Positions 43,293 to 52,511 of a DNA stretch of 64,000 nt are shown one piece after another. Source of the stretch: Cyanomargarita calcarea GSE-NOS-MK-12-04C (lineage in GTDB: Bacteria > Cyanobacteriota > Cyanobacteriia > Cyanobacteriales > Nostocaceae); the NCBI GenBank assembly GCA_019359595.1, contig JAHHGZ010000025.1, forward strand, positions 55,223 to 119,222. The letters run 5' to 3'. How positions within the stretch are numbered: the stretch's first letter is position 1; each line of letters begins with the position of its first letter. The notes under the pieces were generated by a model, which did not search any database, was not told where the DNA came from, and was given only the letters and a program-made list of their open reading frames with translations. Both the position numbers and the translations under genes were made by a program.

Positions 43293-43632
43293 AATAATGC
43301 AAAAACTTCCACGCGATCGCAGAGCTAAAATTGAAGCACGAGCTGCAGAGCTAATCGCTGAACATATGACGCTTCGGGATGTAAGAAAAGCAAGGGAACT
43401 TACTCAAGAGCGGATGGCAGAGTTATTAGGGATTCGTCAGGATAGTATCTCAAAGCTTGAAAAACGTACCGACCTTCTCCTTTCAACTCTCCGCAGTTAC
43501 TTAAATGCAATGGGAGGTGAACTTCAACTAATTGTAGAATTTCCCGATCGACCACCTGTTGTAATTACTGGACTTGCAGAACTCGATGAGAATGATGAGA
43601 ATGATGAGAAAGAAGAGAAAGACTCCGCGTAA
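43273..43632 (+). CDS. HigA-like XRE antitoxin
   Basis: 119 residues from the ATG at 43273, inside the toxin's 3' end (20-base overlap; a GTG lies one codon earlier). It carries the helix-turn-helix MTLRDVRKARELTQERMAEL, LGIRQDSISKLEKRTDLLLS and the ending YLNAMGGELQLIVEFPDRPP typical of HigA proteins paired with Gp49-like toxins. The final residues (LDENDENDEKEEKDSA) come from a small tandem repeat of 'gatgagaat' at about 43585-43620 that runs into the intergenic 'ctctgcg' repeat. The pair would autoregulate from the gap at 42819-42905. Confidence 0.87.
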   Translation: MAKNLNEIMQKLPRDRRAKIEARAAELIAEHMTLRDVRKARELTQERMAELLGIRQDSISKLEKRTDLLLSTLRSYLNAMGGELQLIVEFPDRPPVVITGLAELDENDENDEKEEKDSA

Positions 43633-43689
43633 CTCTGCGCTTACCTTCGCGTTCCTCTGCGTTTTAAAACGTTACGAATTAATGCTCTT

Positions 43690-43951
43690 CTGTACTTAGT
43701 TAACGCGATCGCTAATATTGCCAATCCGTTTATTAAGGAAAAACTTCAGCGCAACGAGCTTGTCATCAAGCTACTGCAACAATTTAATCTCGATCCCGAA
43801 CATCCACCATTTTAGCGGTGTTTATGCTTGTGCCTTAGAATACGGTGTTGGCAAACCCAAGTCTTTATTGAAACTATTTCCCCACGAACAAATAAAAAAG
43901 GCTTTCCTTAAAGCGTTTGTTCCGTTTCTGAAAAATCCTTTTCAATTGTAG
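43690..43951 (+). pseudogene. Frameshifted relic of a conserved N-terminal domain, likely from a STAND protein
   Basis: One frame reads LVNAIANIANPFIKEKLQRN, ELVIKLLQQFNLDPEHPP and then stops; the +1 frame continues FSGVYACALEYGVGKPKSLL, KLFPHEQIKKAFLKAF before a stop at 43951. Joined, the two make one sensible helical domain of about 85 residues that I recall at the N-terminus of cyanobacterial NACHT-type and related conflict-system proteins, so this is probably the remains of such a gene. There is no start codon. It sits 140 bases before the CHAT-NACHT gene, which lacks this domain. Confidence 0.6.
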
Positions 43952-44090
43952 CTTTGTGGCTTGAAGACCTAAACTATTGTTCTATAAACAACAGACTCTC
44001 TTGAGCTTTTAACCGTAAGATTACTACTATCATCATTTAAACTGTTACTTTATATACTTATTCGAGCGTAATTACTGAAGAGGTAGTCAC

Positions 44091-47000
44091 TTGGAAACTT
44101 TGAAACTGTATCTCTCACCTTTAGATACCAAGCAATTTAAGGTTATTGTCACGACACAAGGTGAAGTAGTAACATCTTTACCTTTCTTTGATGGTGAGAT
44201 CGATCGGAGAACAACGCTAATCAAGGTTTTAGAGGCTAGTAGGTTCCAAGCGAATCTCTTCCAGGACAATGAGCAGGACTGGATGGTGAAATCTGGTATC
44301 TTGTCGCCAAATAAAAAGGCTTTTCACCAGGACTATCTCAAGAATATAGGAAAATCGCTTTATAAGTCTCTGTTTCCTCAGCAAGTCGAAAAATTATTAT
44401 CTGTGGCTATCGAGAAGGCAGGAGACAAGACGCTACTGATTCGATTGACGTTTCCAGGTAATGTGGCAAAAACCCGATTGGCAGATTATCCTTGGGAACT
44501 GCTACATGACGATCAAAGATTTCTACTACACAGCAATATTAGTATTTATAGATACATTGCCTACCCATCGCCCCTTCCTAGCTTCACATGGGAGAGGCCA
44601 GTGAATGTTTTGTTAATATCACCAACGGCTAGCTATCAAACAGAGGAATCGAAGAAAGCCGAAGAGACAGAGGCACAGTCAGCAATTCGTAATGTCTTGA
44701 AAAAAGCCAAAGATAAAAAATATATTAACTTTGAGGAACTTAAGCCTGCTACTCACAAACAATTAATTGATTACTTAAATCAGCATCAAGGTGAAAATGC
44801 TCCCCATGTACTGCATTTTAATGGGCATGGGCTATTTGGTCGAGTGTGTCTAAATCCAAAATGCCGCAAAACTTATACTGGTTCAGAAGTTAGTAGGGAG
44901 CAATGCCGTAAGTGTGGGCAGCAATTACCTAACCCCCAAGGATATTTGGTTTTTCAGGATGAAGAGGAAAAACCAGATTATATCAGCGCAGAACAATTTG
45001 GTGCTGCGCTGGAGCAAGTTGGGTTGGCAGATGGCAGCAACAAACCAGGAAGAATTGCTTTAGTCGTACTCACTGCTTGCCAGTCGGCAATGGCAGTGAC
45101 TGGTGATTCCGTATTTAATGGTACAGCGCAAAACCTGATCGGCCACAGGATTCCCGCAGTTGTGGCGATGCAATACTCTGTAGAAATCCCGTCTGCAACA
45201 AAATTTACCGAGGACTTTTATCGCTCTTTAGTACCGAAAAATTCCCTAATAGTTGCTACTAATCAAGCACGAGTGGCAATGGGAGTTGGGGGTAATCAGT
45301 GGTATCGTCCAGTACTTTACATGCGTGTAAACACTATAGAGCCAGGATTACCTCCACAGCAAAAAATAGAAAATGCAGAAGCTTATCTAGCAGAGAAGGA
45401 ACTACTAGATAGATATTTACATTGGTTAATTGAGCAGAACTGTGAGTTAGAGTTACCAGGTTTGCCCGGAGGAAAATATCATCCTGTAGAGCTAGAAACT
45501 GTATATGTAGCATTGAGAGGTGACTTATCCAATCCCTACGAACGGGAACAAAGTCAAGCAATACTGGAACAACAAGCGCGGCAGAAAAATTTATTTGCAG
45601 ACAAAGAATTAACAAAAGAACAGGAGTACCAAATATTTAAAGACATAATTCGTTCGCTTGCCCTTGCTCCTATTCCAGTGTCTATTGAAGAGCGCGATCG
45701 TCCGCACCTATTTAACAAGCCAAATGAGCGAACCATAACTTTAGGCGAAGCTGTCCAACAAGAGCGTAGATTAGTAATTCTAGGCGATCCGGGTAGTGGC
45801 AAAACTACTTTATGCCGCTGGCTTGTTCTAAAGCTTGCTCGGGCTTATTTATTGAAAAAGCCAGAAGTATTGGTTCCAATCCATCATGTTAATCCAGCAG
45901 CCGATGAGACAGACGAGTTAGTTAGCTTAGGATCAACGCGGATACCTATTTTCGTTAGAGTTGCTTCTTTTGCGAATGCTAGAAACGCAAAGCCACAACT
46001 TCGCTTGGCGCAATTTTTAGGTCATCATCTCGGTTCTGATTATGAAAATATAGTAGCAGACAGCCGTGGTAGAAAGATCGATTCTCATACGTTGAATAAA
46101 GTATTTTTGAACTTGTTTGAAACTGGTCGGGTTATCCTTCTACTTGATGGACTTGATGAAATTGCGAACCCAACAATTCGCAGTGAAATTGTGAAAGAAA
46201 TTGATCTTTTTATTAAGGCTCTAATTCCGGATAATGTTGGTTCTCCCTGTGATGGAGGAAACCAGGTTATTATCACTAGTCGTATTGTGGGTTACCAAAT
46301 GGCTCCTTTGAGCAACCAATCGGCTCACTTGACTATTGAACCAATGAGTGAACGGGCAATCAATCGGTTTTGCGATGTTTGGATGAAAGCAATCCACAAG
46401 GTATCTATTCCACCTGAGCGGTGGAATACACAAGCAGAAACTGCCGCTATACAAGAAGCAACTGAGTTAAAAGGGGCAATTGCTGATTTACAACAGCGGG
46501 GTGCAGGAGACTTAGCTAGCAACCCCCTTTTAATAACTATTTTGGCTCTTATATTTAGAAATGGACAGAAACAACAAGGTAAAGCTAGTTTTCCTCAACA
46601 ACGAGTTAAGCTTTATGAAACTGCTGTAAATATTTTGATTGATAAGTGGCGCGAACGAGCAATTCGGAAGGGGGAACGAGAGTTTGGTCAGGAGGAGGTT
46701 ATTAAGATCCTTGTGCCCTTAGCTGCCCATATCCATGAAACATCAAATATCGGTGTAGTAAATGATGATGATCTGGAACAAATTTTGAAACAGCATCTAT
46801 CAAACTTAGATGCGGCTCAATTTCAACAAGTTGTGCGAGAGGAAGTTGGTCTTCTTGCAGCTCGTGGTGAAGGAGTTTATGGGTTTTTACATTTAACTTT
46901 CCAAGAATATCTTGCAGGTTACTGGTTAATTGAGCAAAGAGAGGGAATTAGTGAGCGGCTTCTAGAAAAGTTGAGTTCTCCACGCTGGCGCGAACCAATT

Positions 47001-50000
47001 TTGATGGCACTAGGGCAATTGAGTGTTGAATTAAATGAAACAACACTTCAAACTCTATTGTTAGAAATGCTCAATAAGCCAGATACTCTTGGTCATCTAG
47101 TACCTCGTACAATTTTATTGTTTGTAGCTGCTTTGCCAGAGATGGTTAAAGTTCCCGATCGTGTAGTAGAGGAATTAACATTTCAGCTATTACGTGCTTA
47201 TGCTCAAAGGACAACACTTGAACGCTTTCCACTTCTACGAGAGCAGCTTGAACAAGCCTTTTGCCAACTAACCAAAGAAAAACACTTCAATATAGTTGAA
47301 CGTGTGCTTCGCAAAGTGTTAGCTCATAAAATTTCTGAGCATAGTGAGCAGATTTTTGCATCGGTTACACTTATGCGTATTTCTCGCTGCTATACTATCC
47401 GTCTAGCTAGAGCATTAGCTGATATTTGGATACATGATTCTGAAGAATGGAACTGGCCTATTGATAATGCATTAAGGGATATTGCTGTCAATTTTCCTGA
47501 TTTGTTGCCTGATAAACCAGGGTCGTTGCGAAGCAAATTGCTGACTAAACCAAAACTAGCCGAAAAATTTCTAGCTAATCCAATGTGGGTTCGATTAGGC
47601 ATCGCTATTTACGGAGGATTCGATACCAGTATCAGTAAACGTATTACTGAAACAAAGGACAAAATTGCACAAATTAATTATGAACAGCAACAGATATTAA
47701 ATATTCCCCAGTCAAGCCAATCAAAAGAAACAATCGAGCGTTTGAATAAAGACCTCGCAGAATGGAATGCAACCTTAGAAAATCTCAAGAACAATGGTCA
47801 TCAATTTTCTATAAAAAGGATACATCGTGATTCTTCACTGACTCCTTTGCTTCTTGAAGCACTTCAAAATGAGCGCTCACCAGATTCCTTGATTCCTAAA
47901 CTGTGGGAAAAATGGAAAAGTGAAAATAGCTTGATTGTTAAAATTGATATTTGCCTTGCTTTAGCAGCATTAGGGGAGCCGATTGCACCAATTCTACAAA
48001 AAGATATCTTTCTAACTCAACAAGTAATTTCTCACATTTTGAGATTGATTCGGTTTCTAGAAAATGTAGTTCAATCGGCAAGTTCTGCTACTATTAAGTC
48101 TTTGAAAGAATTAGGTGGATGTACATGGGAACATTGGACTGACTTGGTTGTAGCCACATTGAATGTAAGGTTGGCATTTCAACAAGAGCCATACAACCTG
48201 CTGGAACTAGAGGAATTGGCACATGAGTTATATAAGCCTCTTATACTAGCAGAAACCCTACAGTACTTTTTTTCTGGAGCAAATGACGATCCGGTTTACA
48301 ATCTAGCCGTTGTAATAGATACGGATGGCAATCAGCTTTCAAATCCTCCAATTAAGCTTGCTCAAGCATTAGCAAATACGTATCTCAGCACCAATAGTCA
48401 ATGGAATAAGCGTATTGGTTGGTCATTAGAAAAGATCCCACCTCGTGCAGTTGAGCAGCTTGATATTTTAGCTGCTGCTCTTGATGCCTTGGTAACAATA
48501 CCCAAAGATTTTGATTTTTTTAGAGGGTGGTTATTAGTTCAACTTGCTCCATTGTTGCAAGAAAATGGTTTGGTAATTGAAGCTATTATTATAGCTGTAA
48601 GCTTATCAGATAAATTTCAAGCTCGAAGCGAAACGATTGAAGTACTTATTAAATTTCAAGAGAATCTGAGCGACTTACTTGCAGATCCCTATCCAGAAAT
48701 TAGTTTACTGCAAGCATTACAAACAATTGACGATCCATATTTGCGTTTTCGTGGATATTTGAGGCTAATGGAAAATAATCCATTTTTTCAAATTCCATTT
48801 GTAGTTAAGTCAAGTGACTTCTCTGAATTTAATTTTTTGATAGTCAATGCTCAAGAAGCTGCTTATGCTATTAAAGATTTCAGTCGAAAGGAATGGGCCT
48901 TTGAGCAACTTGCATGGATCGGTCATTCAACTAAGAAATTACGATGGCTTCAACAAGCAGTTCAAGTGGCAGAAAAAGTTTCTGATTTTGAAAATCGTGC
49001 GAGAGCTTATGCTCGATTAGCGAGCTACTTTTCTCTTGAACAAGGATTAAAGCTATTTTTATCTGCTTTAGATAATGTGAAGAAAATTCCCGATATTAGA
49101 AAAAAAACAGAAACTCTTGTACTTTTTCGTGAATCTCTGAATCGATATCCCCAAGCATATTCTTGTTTTCAAGAAGCCGTTTCTTCTCTTGACACATGGA
49201 ATCAAGCTAAAGCTCTTGGATTTAATGCACCATTATTTCAAAAATATGTAACTGAGCTAGGAGAAATCAATAATGAAACGACATCTTTAGTATTAGGAGC
49301 AATTTTCAACGATCTTCAATTGCAGTTTTCCCTACCCCATGATTTAGGACGATTATGGTCGGCATTACTATCTACCCAAAAACTATTTGCTCTTGAAGCT
49401 TTATGTCAAAGAGCAAAAAAGAAAACATTGCTTTTAACACAAGAAGCAACAGCAGCCTTAAATCAATTAATCAAAGAAGGAGATGTAGAAACAGTCAGTA
49501 GGTTAATTCCTTTAGTACAGAGTCCAGATTCTAGAAGTATACCAATTCTGGAAGATTGGCTTGTTCATTTAGATCCACTGATTAAACAGTATATTTATTT
49601 ACTTATTGCTGAAGCTGGGAAAATTTCAGAACAAACGGTTCCAACCTTGATAGAGTTATTAACTTGCTCAGAAGATCGAACTCGCTATCGTGCAGCATTG
49701 GCTTTACATGGTAATAGATTTAATTCAATACTCCTAAAAACTTCTACTTTAGGAGTAAACACACTTTTGGAGTTGGCACAAAAGAGCATTGAACTTTTAG
49801 AAGACAATTCTCCTCAATTTTCTCTAGTTATAGCATGGGCTTTTGAACGTATATATCATAATAATGGTCAAATTATAGAAACTCTAGTTCAAATATCAAA
49901 ATCTCATACAGTAGACTCTGAAAAAGCCTTATTAGTTTTGAGACATATAAAACTCATTAGTGCGAATGTTTGGTTAATATTTCTAAAAGAATTAAGAGAG

Positions 50001-51104
50001 GGAACTTCCGAGATACAAGGAGCATTTCTCCACAGTCTTTGTATGCTATTGGCAAGAAATTGTATTACTGAGAGGATGTGGCAAGAAGCATTACTTATTT
50101 TAAGGAATGTGAATAGTGAAGTATTAGAAGCTTATGAATTTATCCTCGATCAACCAGCTAAATTAGTTGAATCAGCTAGCTTGGCTTGGGAGACGTTAAA
50201 AGATAATTCTAAAGTCGTTTCCAATATCATTTTAGAAGCTGAAAATATATTTACAAAACATAAGCAAAACTTATTAGAAGTTTTGCAAAATGAGGATTCT
50301 AGTATTCTCAAAAATTTACTGGCTTCTGTGGGCAATCTTTATCTTGCTAATCAATCATTTACCGATCGTATTAATTCTGCATCTGCATCTGTAGAACAAA
50401 AACCTCAGCTTCTAGAAATCCTAATTACTTGGCTAGAGATAAAACTACAAGAGAACCCATTTGAACAAGACTTTAAGCGTTTTATGATTGGCGATCTTCT
50501 GTGTGTTGTCGCAGCTTGTGCAGAACGCTTACCTAATACTTTCTATAATAAAGTTTCCAGTTCTTCTACGCTGCAAACAAGACTCTTGGAGGTAGTCGAA
50601 TATCATAATACCTTTCCTGGCAGGCAAGCTGCTTTAGTTTTATTGAGTTATTTTTATTCTGTAACGGAAGAAACTATTGCTGCGTTCAAAGTAGCTTTAC
50701 GGGATGTTATCGAGGTGCAAGATGTAGCTATTCAGACTATAGATCGCTACCGTGAGATTGATCCAAATGAATTGCCGCAATTATTTGAAGATTTGCTTGA
50801 CCTAAGTCCTGCTGTTGGGTTCGCAACAGCACAAATGCTAGCAGTCATTGCTAGGAATGTTTATCTTAAGCCTTACTTACGAGAAGAAATTATCAGGGCA
50901 TTTGTAAAAGCTATTGATGATGATTTTTCAAAACGGGATGTTTATCTTTTTGTTAAAGAAGAAGTTCCCTACCAAAATCACGTTTATCGGATTAAATATA
51001 AAGGTCAGCTTGATGAAATATTTTATAAAATTGTGACTCAACTGAGTGGTATTACGGATATAGGTAAACGCAAAGGATTAGTTAGTGAGGATAATACAAT
51101 ATGA
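44091..51104 (+). CDS. Giant CHAT protease-NACHT STAND ATPase with long helical-repeat sensor region
   Basis: 2337 residues from a TTG at 44091, supported by agagg seven bases upstream. Domains: N-terminal segment 1-110; CHAT (caspase-like) protease about 110-415 with catalytic pair His246 (HFNGHG) and Cys330 (LTACQSA); inside it a four-cysteine knuckle (C253, C258, C272, C275) between the histidine strand and the next one; linker 415-555; NACHT about 557-900 with Walker A GDPGSGKTT (565-573) and Walker B VILLLDGLDE (681-690); helical domain, then about 1300 residues of apparently HEAT-like repeats to the end. In known STAND proteins the repeats detect a ligand, NACHT oligomerises, and the effector domain fires; here the effector would cut a substrate protein. 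The stop overlaps the DUF2610 gene by 4 bases, so they are co-expressed. The full length is intact despite the size. Confidence 0.92.
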   Translation: METLKLYLSPLDTKQFKVIVTTQGEVVTSLPFFDGEIDRRTTLIKVLEASRFQANLFQDNEQDWMVKSGILSPNKKAFHQDYLKNIGKSLYKSLFPQQVEKLLSVAIEKAGDKTLLIRLTFPGNVAKTRLADYPWELLHDDQRFLLHSNISIYRYIAYPSPLPSFTWERPVNVLLISPTASYQTEESKKAEETEAQSAIRNVLKKAKDKKYINFEELKPATHKQLIDYLNQHQGENAPHVLHFNGHGLFGRVCLNPKCRKTYTGSEVSREQCRKCGQQLPNPQGYLVFQDEEEKPDYISAEQFGAALEQVGLADGSNKPGRIALVVLTACQSAMAVTGDSVFNGTAQNLIGHRIPAVVAMQYSVEIPSATKFTEDFYRSLVPKNSLIVATNQARVAMGVGGNQWYRPVLYMRVNTIEPGLPPQQKIENAEAYLAEKELLDRYLHWLIEQNCELELPGLPGGKYHPVELETVYVALRGDLSNPYEREQSQAILEQQARQKNLFADKELTKEQEYQIFKDIIRSLALAPIPVSIEERDRPHLFNKPNERTITLGEAVQQERRLVILGDPGSGKTTLCRWLVLKLARAYLLKKPEVLVPIHHVNPAADETDELVSLGSTRIPIFVRVASFANARNAKPQLRLAQFLGHHLGSDYENIVADSRGRKIDSHTLNKVFLNLFETGRVILLLDGLDEIANPTIRSEIVKEIDLFIKALIPDNVGSPCDGGNQVIITSRIVGYQMAPLSNQSAHLTIEPMSERAINRFCDVWMKAIHKVSIPPERWNTQAETAAIQEATELKGAIADLQQRGAGDLASNPLLITILALIFRNGQKQQGKASFPQQRVKLYETAVNILIDKWRERAIRKGEREFGQEEVIKILVPLAAHIHETSNIGVVNDDDLEQILKQHLSNLDAAQFQQVVREEVGLLAARGEGVYGFLHLTFQEYLAGYWLIEQREGISERLLEKLSSPRWREPILMALGQLSVELNETTLQTLLLEMLNKPDTLGHLVPRTILLFVAALPEMVKVPDRVVEELTFQLLRAYAQRTTLERFPLLREQLEQAFCQLTKEKHFNIVERVLRKVLAHKISEHSEQIFASVTLMRISRCYTIRLARALADIWIHDSEEWNWPIDNALRDIAVNFPDLLPDKPGSLRSKLLTKPKLAEKFLANPMWVRLGIAIYGGFDTSISKRITETKDKIAQINYEQQQILNIPQSSQSKETIERLNKDLAEWNATLENLKNNGHQFSIKRIHRDSSLTPLLLEALQNERSPDSLIPKLWEKWKSENSLIVKIDICLALAALGEPIAPILQKDIFLTQQVISHILRLIRFLENVVQSASSATIKSLKELGGCTWEHWTDLVVATLNVRLAFQQEPYNLLELEELAHELYKPLILAETLQYFFSGANDDPVYNLAVVIDTDGNQLSNPPIKLAQALANTYLSTNSQWNKRIGWSLEKIPPRAVEQLDILAAALDALVTIPKDFDFFRGWLLVQLAPLLQENGLVIEAIIIAVSLSDKFQARSETIEVLIKFQENLSDLLADPYPEISLLQALQTIDDPYLRFRGYLRLMENNPFFQIPFVVKSSDFSEFNFLIVNAQEAAYAIKDFSRKEWAFEQLAWIGHSTKKLRWLQQAVQVAEKVSDFENRARAYARLASYFSLEQGLKLFLSALDNVKKIPDIRKKTETLVLFRESLNRYPQAYSCFQEAVSSLDTWNQAKALGFNAPLFQKYVTELGEINNETTSLVLGAIFNDLQLQFSLPHDLGRLWSALLSTQKLFALEALCQRAKKKTLLLTQEATAALNQLIKEGDVETVSRLIPLVQSPDSRSIPILEDWLVHLDPLIKQYIYLLIAEAGKISEQTVPTLIELLTCSEDRTRYRAALALHGNRFNSILLKTSTLGVNTLLELAQKSIELLEDNSPQFSLVIAWAFERIYHNNGQIIETLVQISKSHTVDSEKALLVLRHIKLISANVWLIFLKELREGTSEIQGAFLHSLCMLLARNCITERMWQEALLILRNVNSEVLEAYEFILDQPAKLVESASLAWETLKDNSKVVSNIILEAENIFTKHKQNLLEVLQNEDSSILKNLLASVGNLYLANQSFTDRINSASASVEQKPQLLEILITWLEIKLQENPFEQDFKRFMIGDLLCVVAACAERLPNTFYNKVSSSSTLQTRLLEVVEYHNTFPGRQAALVLLSYFYSVTEETIAAFKVALRDVIEVQDVAIQTIDRYREIDPNELPQLFEDLLDLSPAVGFATAQMLAVIARNVYLKPYLREEIIRAFVKAIDDDFSKRDVYLFVKEEVPYQNHVYRIKYKGQLDEIFYKIVTQLSGITDIGKRKGLVSEDNTI

Positions 51105-51346
51105 AAAGATTTACATTCCCATGTGATTTTGGTGGCAAAAAAGCTCCATTTCACGCTTATATTGGCAACCCAGTACCAGGTAGTCACCCTCTTAAATACC
51201 AGGCTGCATGGTTACAAGAAGAACGAGGTGGTATAATTCCCGCTGATGTTATGGATAGTTTCCAAAAACTATATGAAATTGCGAAAGAGAATGGGGTGTC
51301 GTTTGAAGAATTATGTGTTCATGCATTAGGAACACGGCAGGAATAG
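51101..51346 (+). CDS. DUF2610 family small protein
   Basis: 81 residues, start overlapping the stop of the giant CHAT-NACHT gene (ATGA), indicating coupled translation. MKRFTFPCDFGGKKAPFHAY, IGNPVPGSHPLKYQAAWLQE, ERGGIIPADVMDSFQKLYEI and FEELCVHALG match the DUF2610 pattern as I recall it from cyanobacteria and Rickettsiales. The family function is unknown. The tight overlap with a STAND protease suggests a dedicated partner, for example an inhibitor, a substrate or an assembly factor; which one cannot be told from sequence. No membrane helix or signal peptide. Confidence 0.8.
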   Translation: MKRFTFPCDFGGKKAPFHAYIGNPVPGSHPLKYQAAWLQEERGGIIPADVMDSFQKLYEIAKENGVSFEELCVHALGTRQE

Positions 51347-51480
51347 CTTACTTATTTGTTGCAACCAGGGTAACTGTAATGCGAGCATCTTGCTCGCTTA
51401 CCATATAAAGCGAGCTTTTATACTAGCACTACCATCAAAATTAATGACATGGATCGCTACAGCCCTTAGAGAACAAACTA

Positions 51481-51656
51481 TATAACCCACATTCCGCACT
51501 TCATAGTGTAATACGTAATGATTACAAAACTTGCGTAGCTTAACAAACGCTTAAATTGAAAAAATCAAGTATTTATATCTAAATTAAACCCAAATCTAGC
51601 CAATATTTTCGTACTACGAGGCATACTACAAATTGACGTGCGGAATGTGGGATATA
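51481..51656. mobile_element. MITE-like element, 176 bp with 19-bp terminal repeats
   Basis: Left end 51481-51499 (tataacccacattccgcac) and the inverse of right end 51638-51656 agree at 18 of 19 positions. No coding capacity. It lies in the 508-base gap between the DUF2610 gene and the small acidic protein gene, so it may have split a once tighter gene set. I cannot define a target duplication confidently. A short hairpin-prone stretch (aagcgagctttt) lies just before it near 51407. Confidence 0.7.
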
Positions 51657-51854
51657 AGCTATCCTCAGATAAAAAGATATAATTCACACTTCATTTTTAT
51701 CGCCTCTATTATCAATAGCAGGATGGTGGAAACTTTTTTTGTGGTTTTAGAGAATGTATAATCAGCTACTATCTTTTTTCAGGTCATAATACTAAAATAC
51801 CTCGTACTTCTGCCTTATTAAAGGGTGCTTGTCAACCCCTCAGGAGTTACGCAT

Positions 51855-52256
51855 ATGTCCAGTTACAAATCAAGCTTCGAGATTTTTTTAGAATTATATA
51901 AAGAAAATTCCGATTTATTCTCTAATTGTGAAGATGAAGTAAAAATACTCATTAATGAACTTGATGAGCTAAACAAGAGCGAACCAGAAACCGTAGTAGA
52001 AGATCGTATTCTTGATTGGCTTGAATTACCAGAACATGCTGATATTTTGAGAGCTTTTCAAACTCGATTATCTCCTGATTCTCCCGATACATGGGGACCT
52101 AATAATAGCGAAAGTCCTACTCCTCCTAATAAGCCTAGTCCAGTTGCTCATGAAATGTTAGAAAATTCCATTCAACCAAACTCCGAAGCTCCAAAGGGTT
52201 CAGGTGGTTCCACAAGTTCTAATGCGAATGGAATTGATGGTATATTTAAGGGTTAA
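51855..52256 (+). CDS. Small acidic protein with disordered tail, unknown function
   Basis: 133 residues from the ATG at 51855 (aggag about 10 bases upstream; the frame is open from 51825). The N-terminal 75 residues are strongly acidic and predicted helical (SSYKSSFEIFLELYKENSDL, NCEDEVKILINELDELNKSE, DRILDWLELPEHADILRAFQ). The rest is low-complexity (proline, serine, asparagine, glycine; SPTPPNKPSPVAHEMLENSI and SGGSTSSNANGIDGIFKG). I recognise no family. Between the CHAT-NACHT pair and the two-TM protein, it may be an adaptor or a protease substrate: a compact domain with a flexible, cleavable tail would suit that, but this is only a guess from context. Confidence 0.55.
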   Translation: MSSYKSSFEIFLELYKENSDLFSNCEDEVKILINELDELNKSEPETVVEDRILDWLELPEHADILRAFQTRLSPDSPDTWGPNNSESPTPPNKPSPVAHEMLENSIQPNSEAPKGSGGSTSSNANGIDGIFKG

Positions 52257-52511
52257 ACTCAAATGAAGTTTTTATTTTATAAATAGAATAACGATTCTCA
52301 AACACATAAGTAGTAAGCATGTCAGCCTAAGAGTTTTCCACATAAAAAAAATATCCAATCACTCTTGTGGGTTTGTGGGATGGGCTTCCAGCCCGTCCAT
52401 ATTAACCAGGGTGGACGGCACTCAGCGCAACTACAAACCTTTACATAATTAGGTTCGGGCATCCGTTGCCAAATCGTCTTTACACCAACTATTCATTATA
52501 TCGACCTACTT

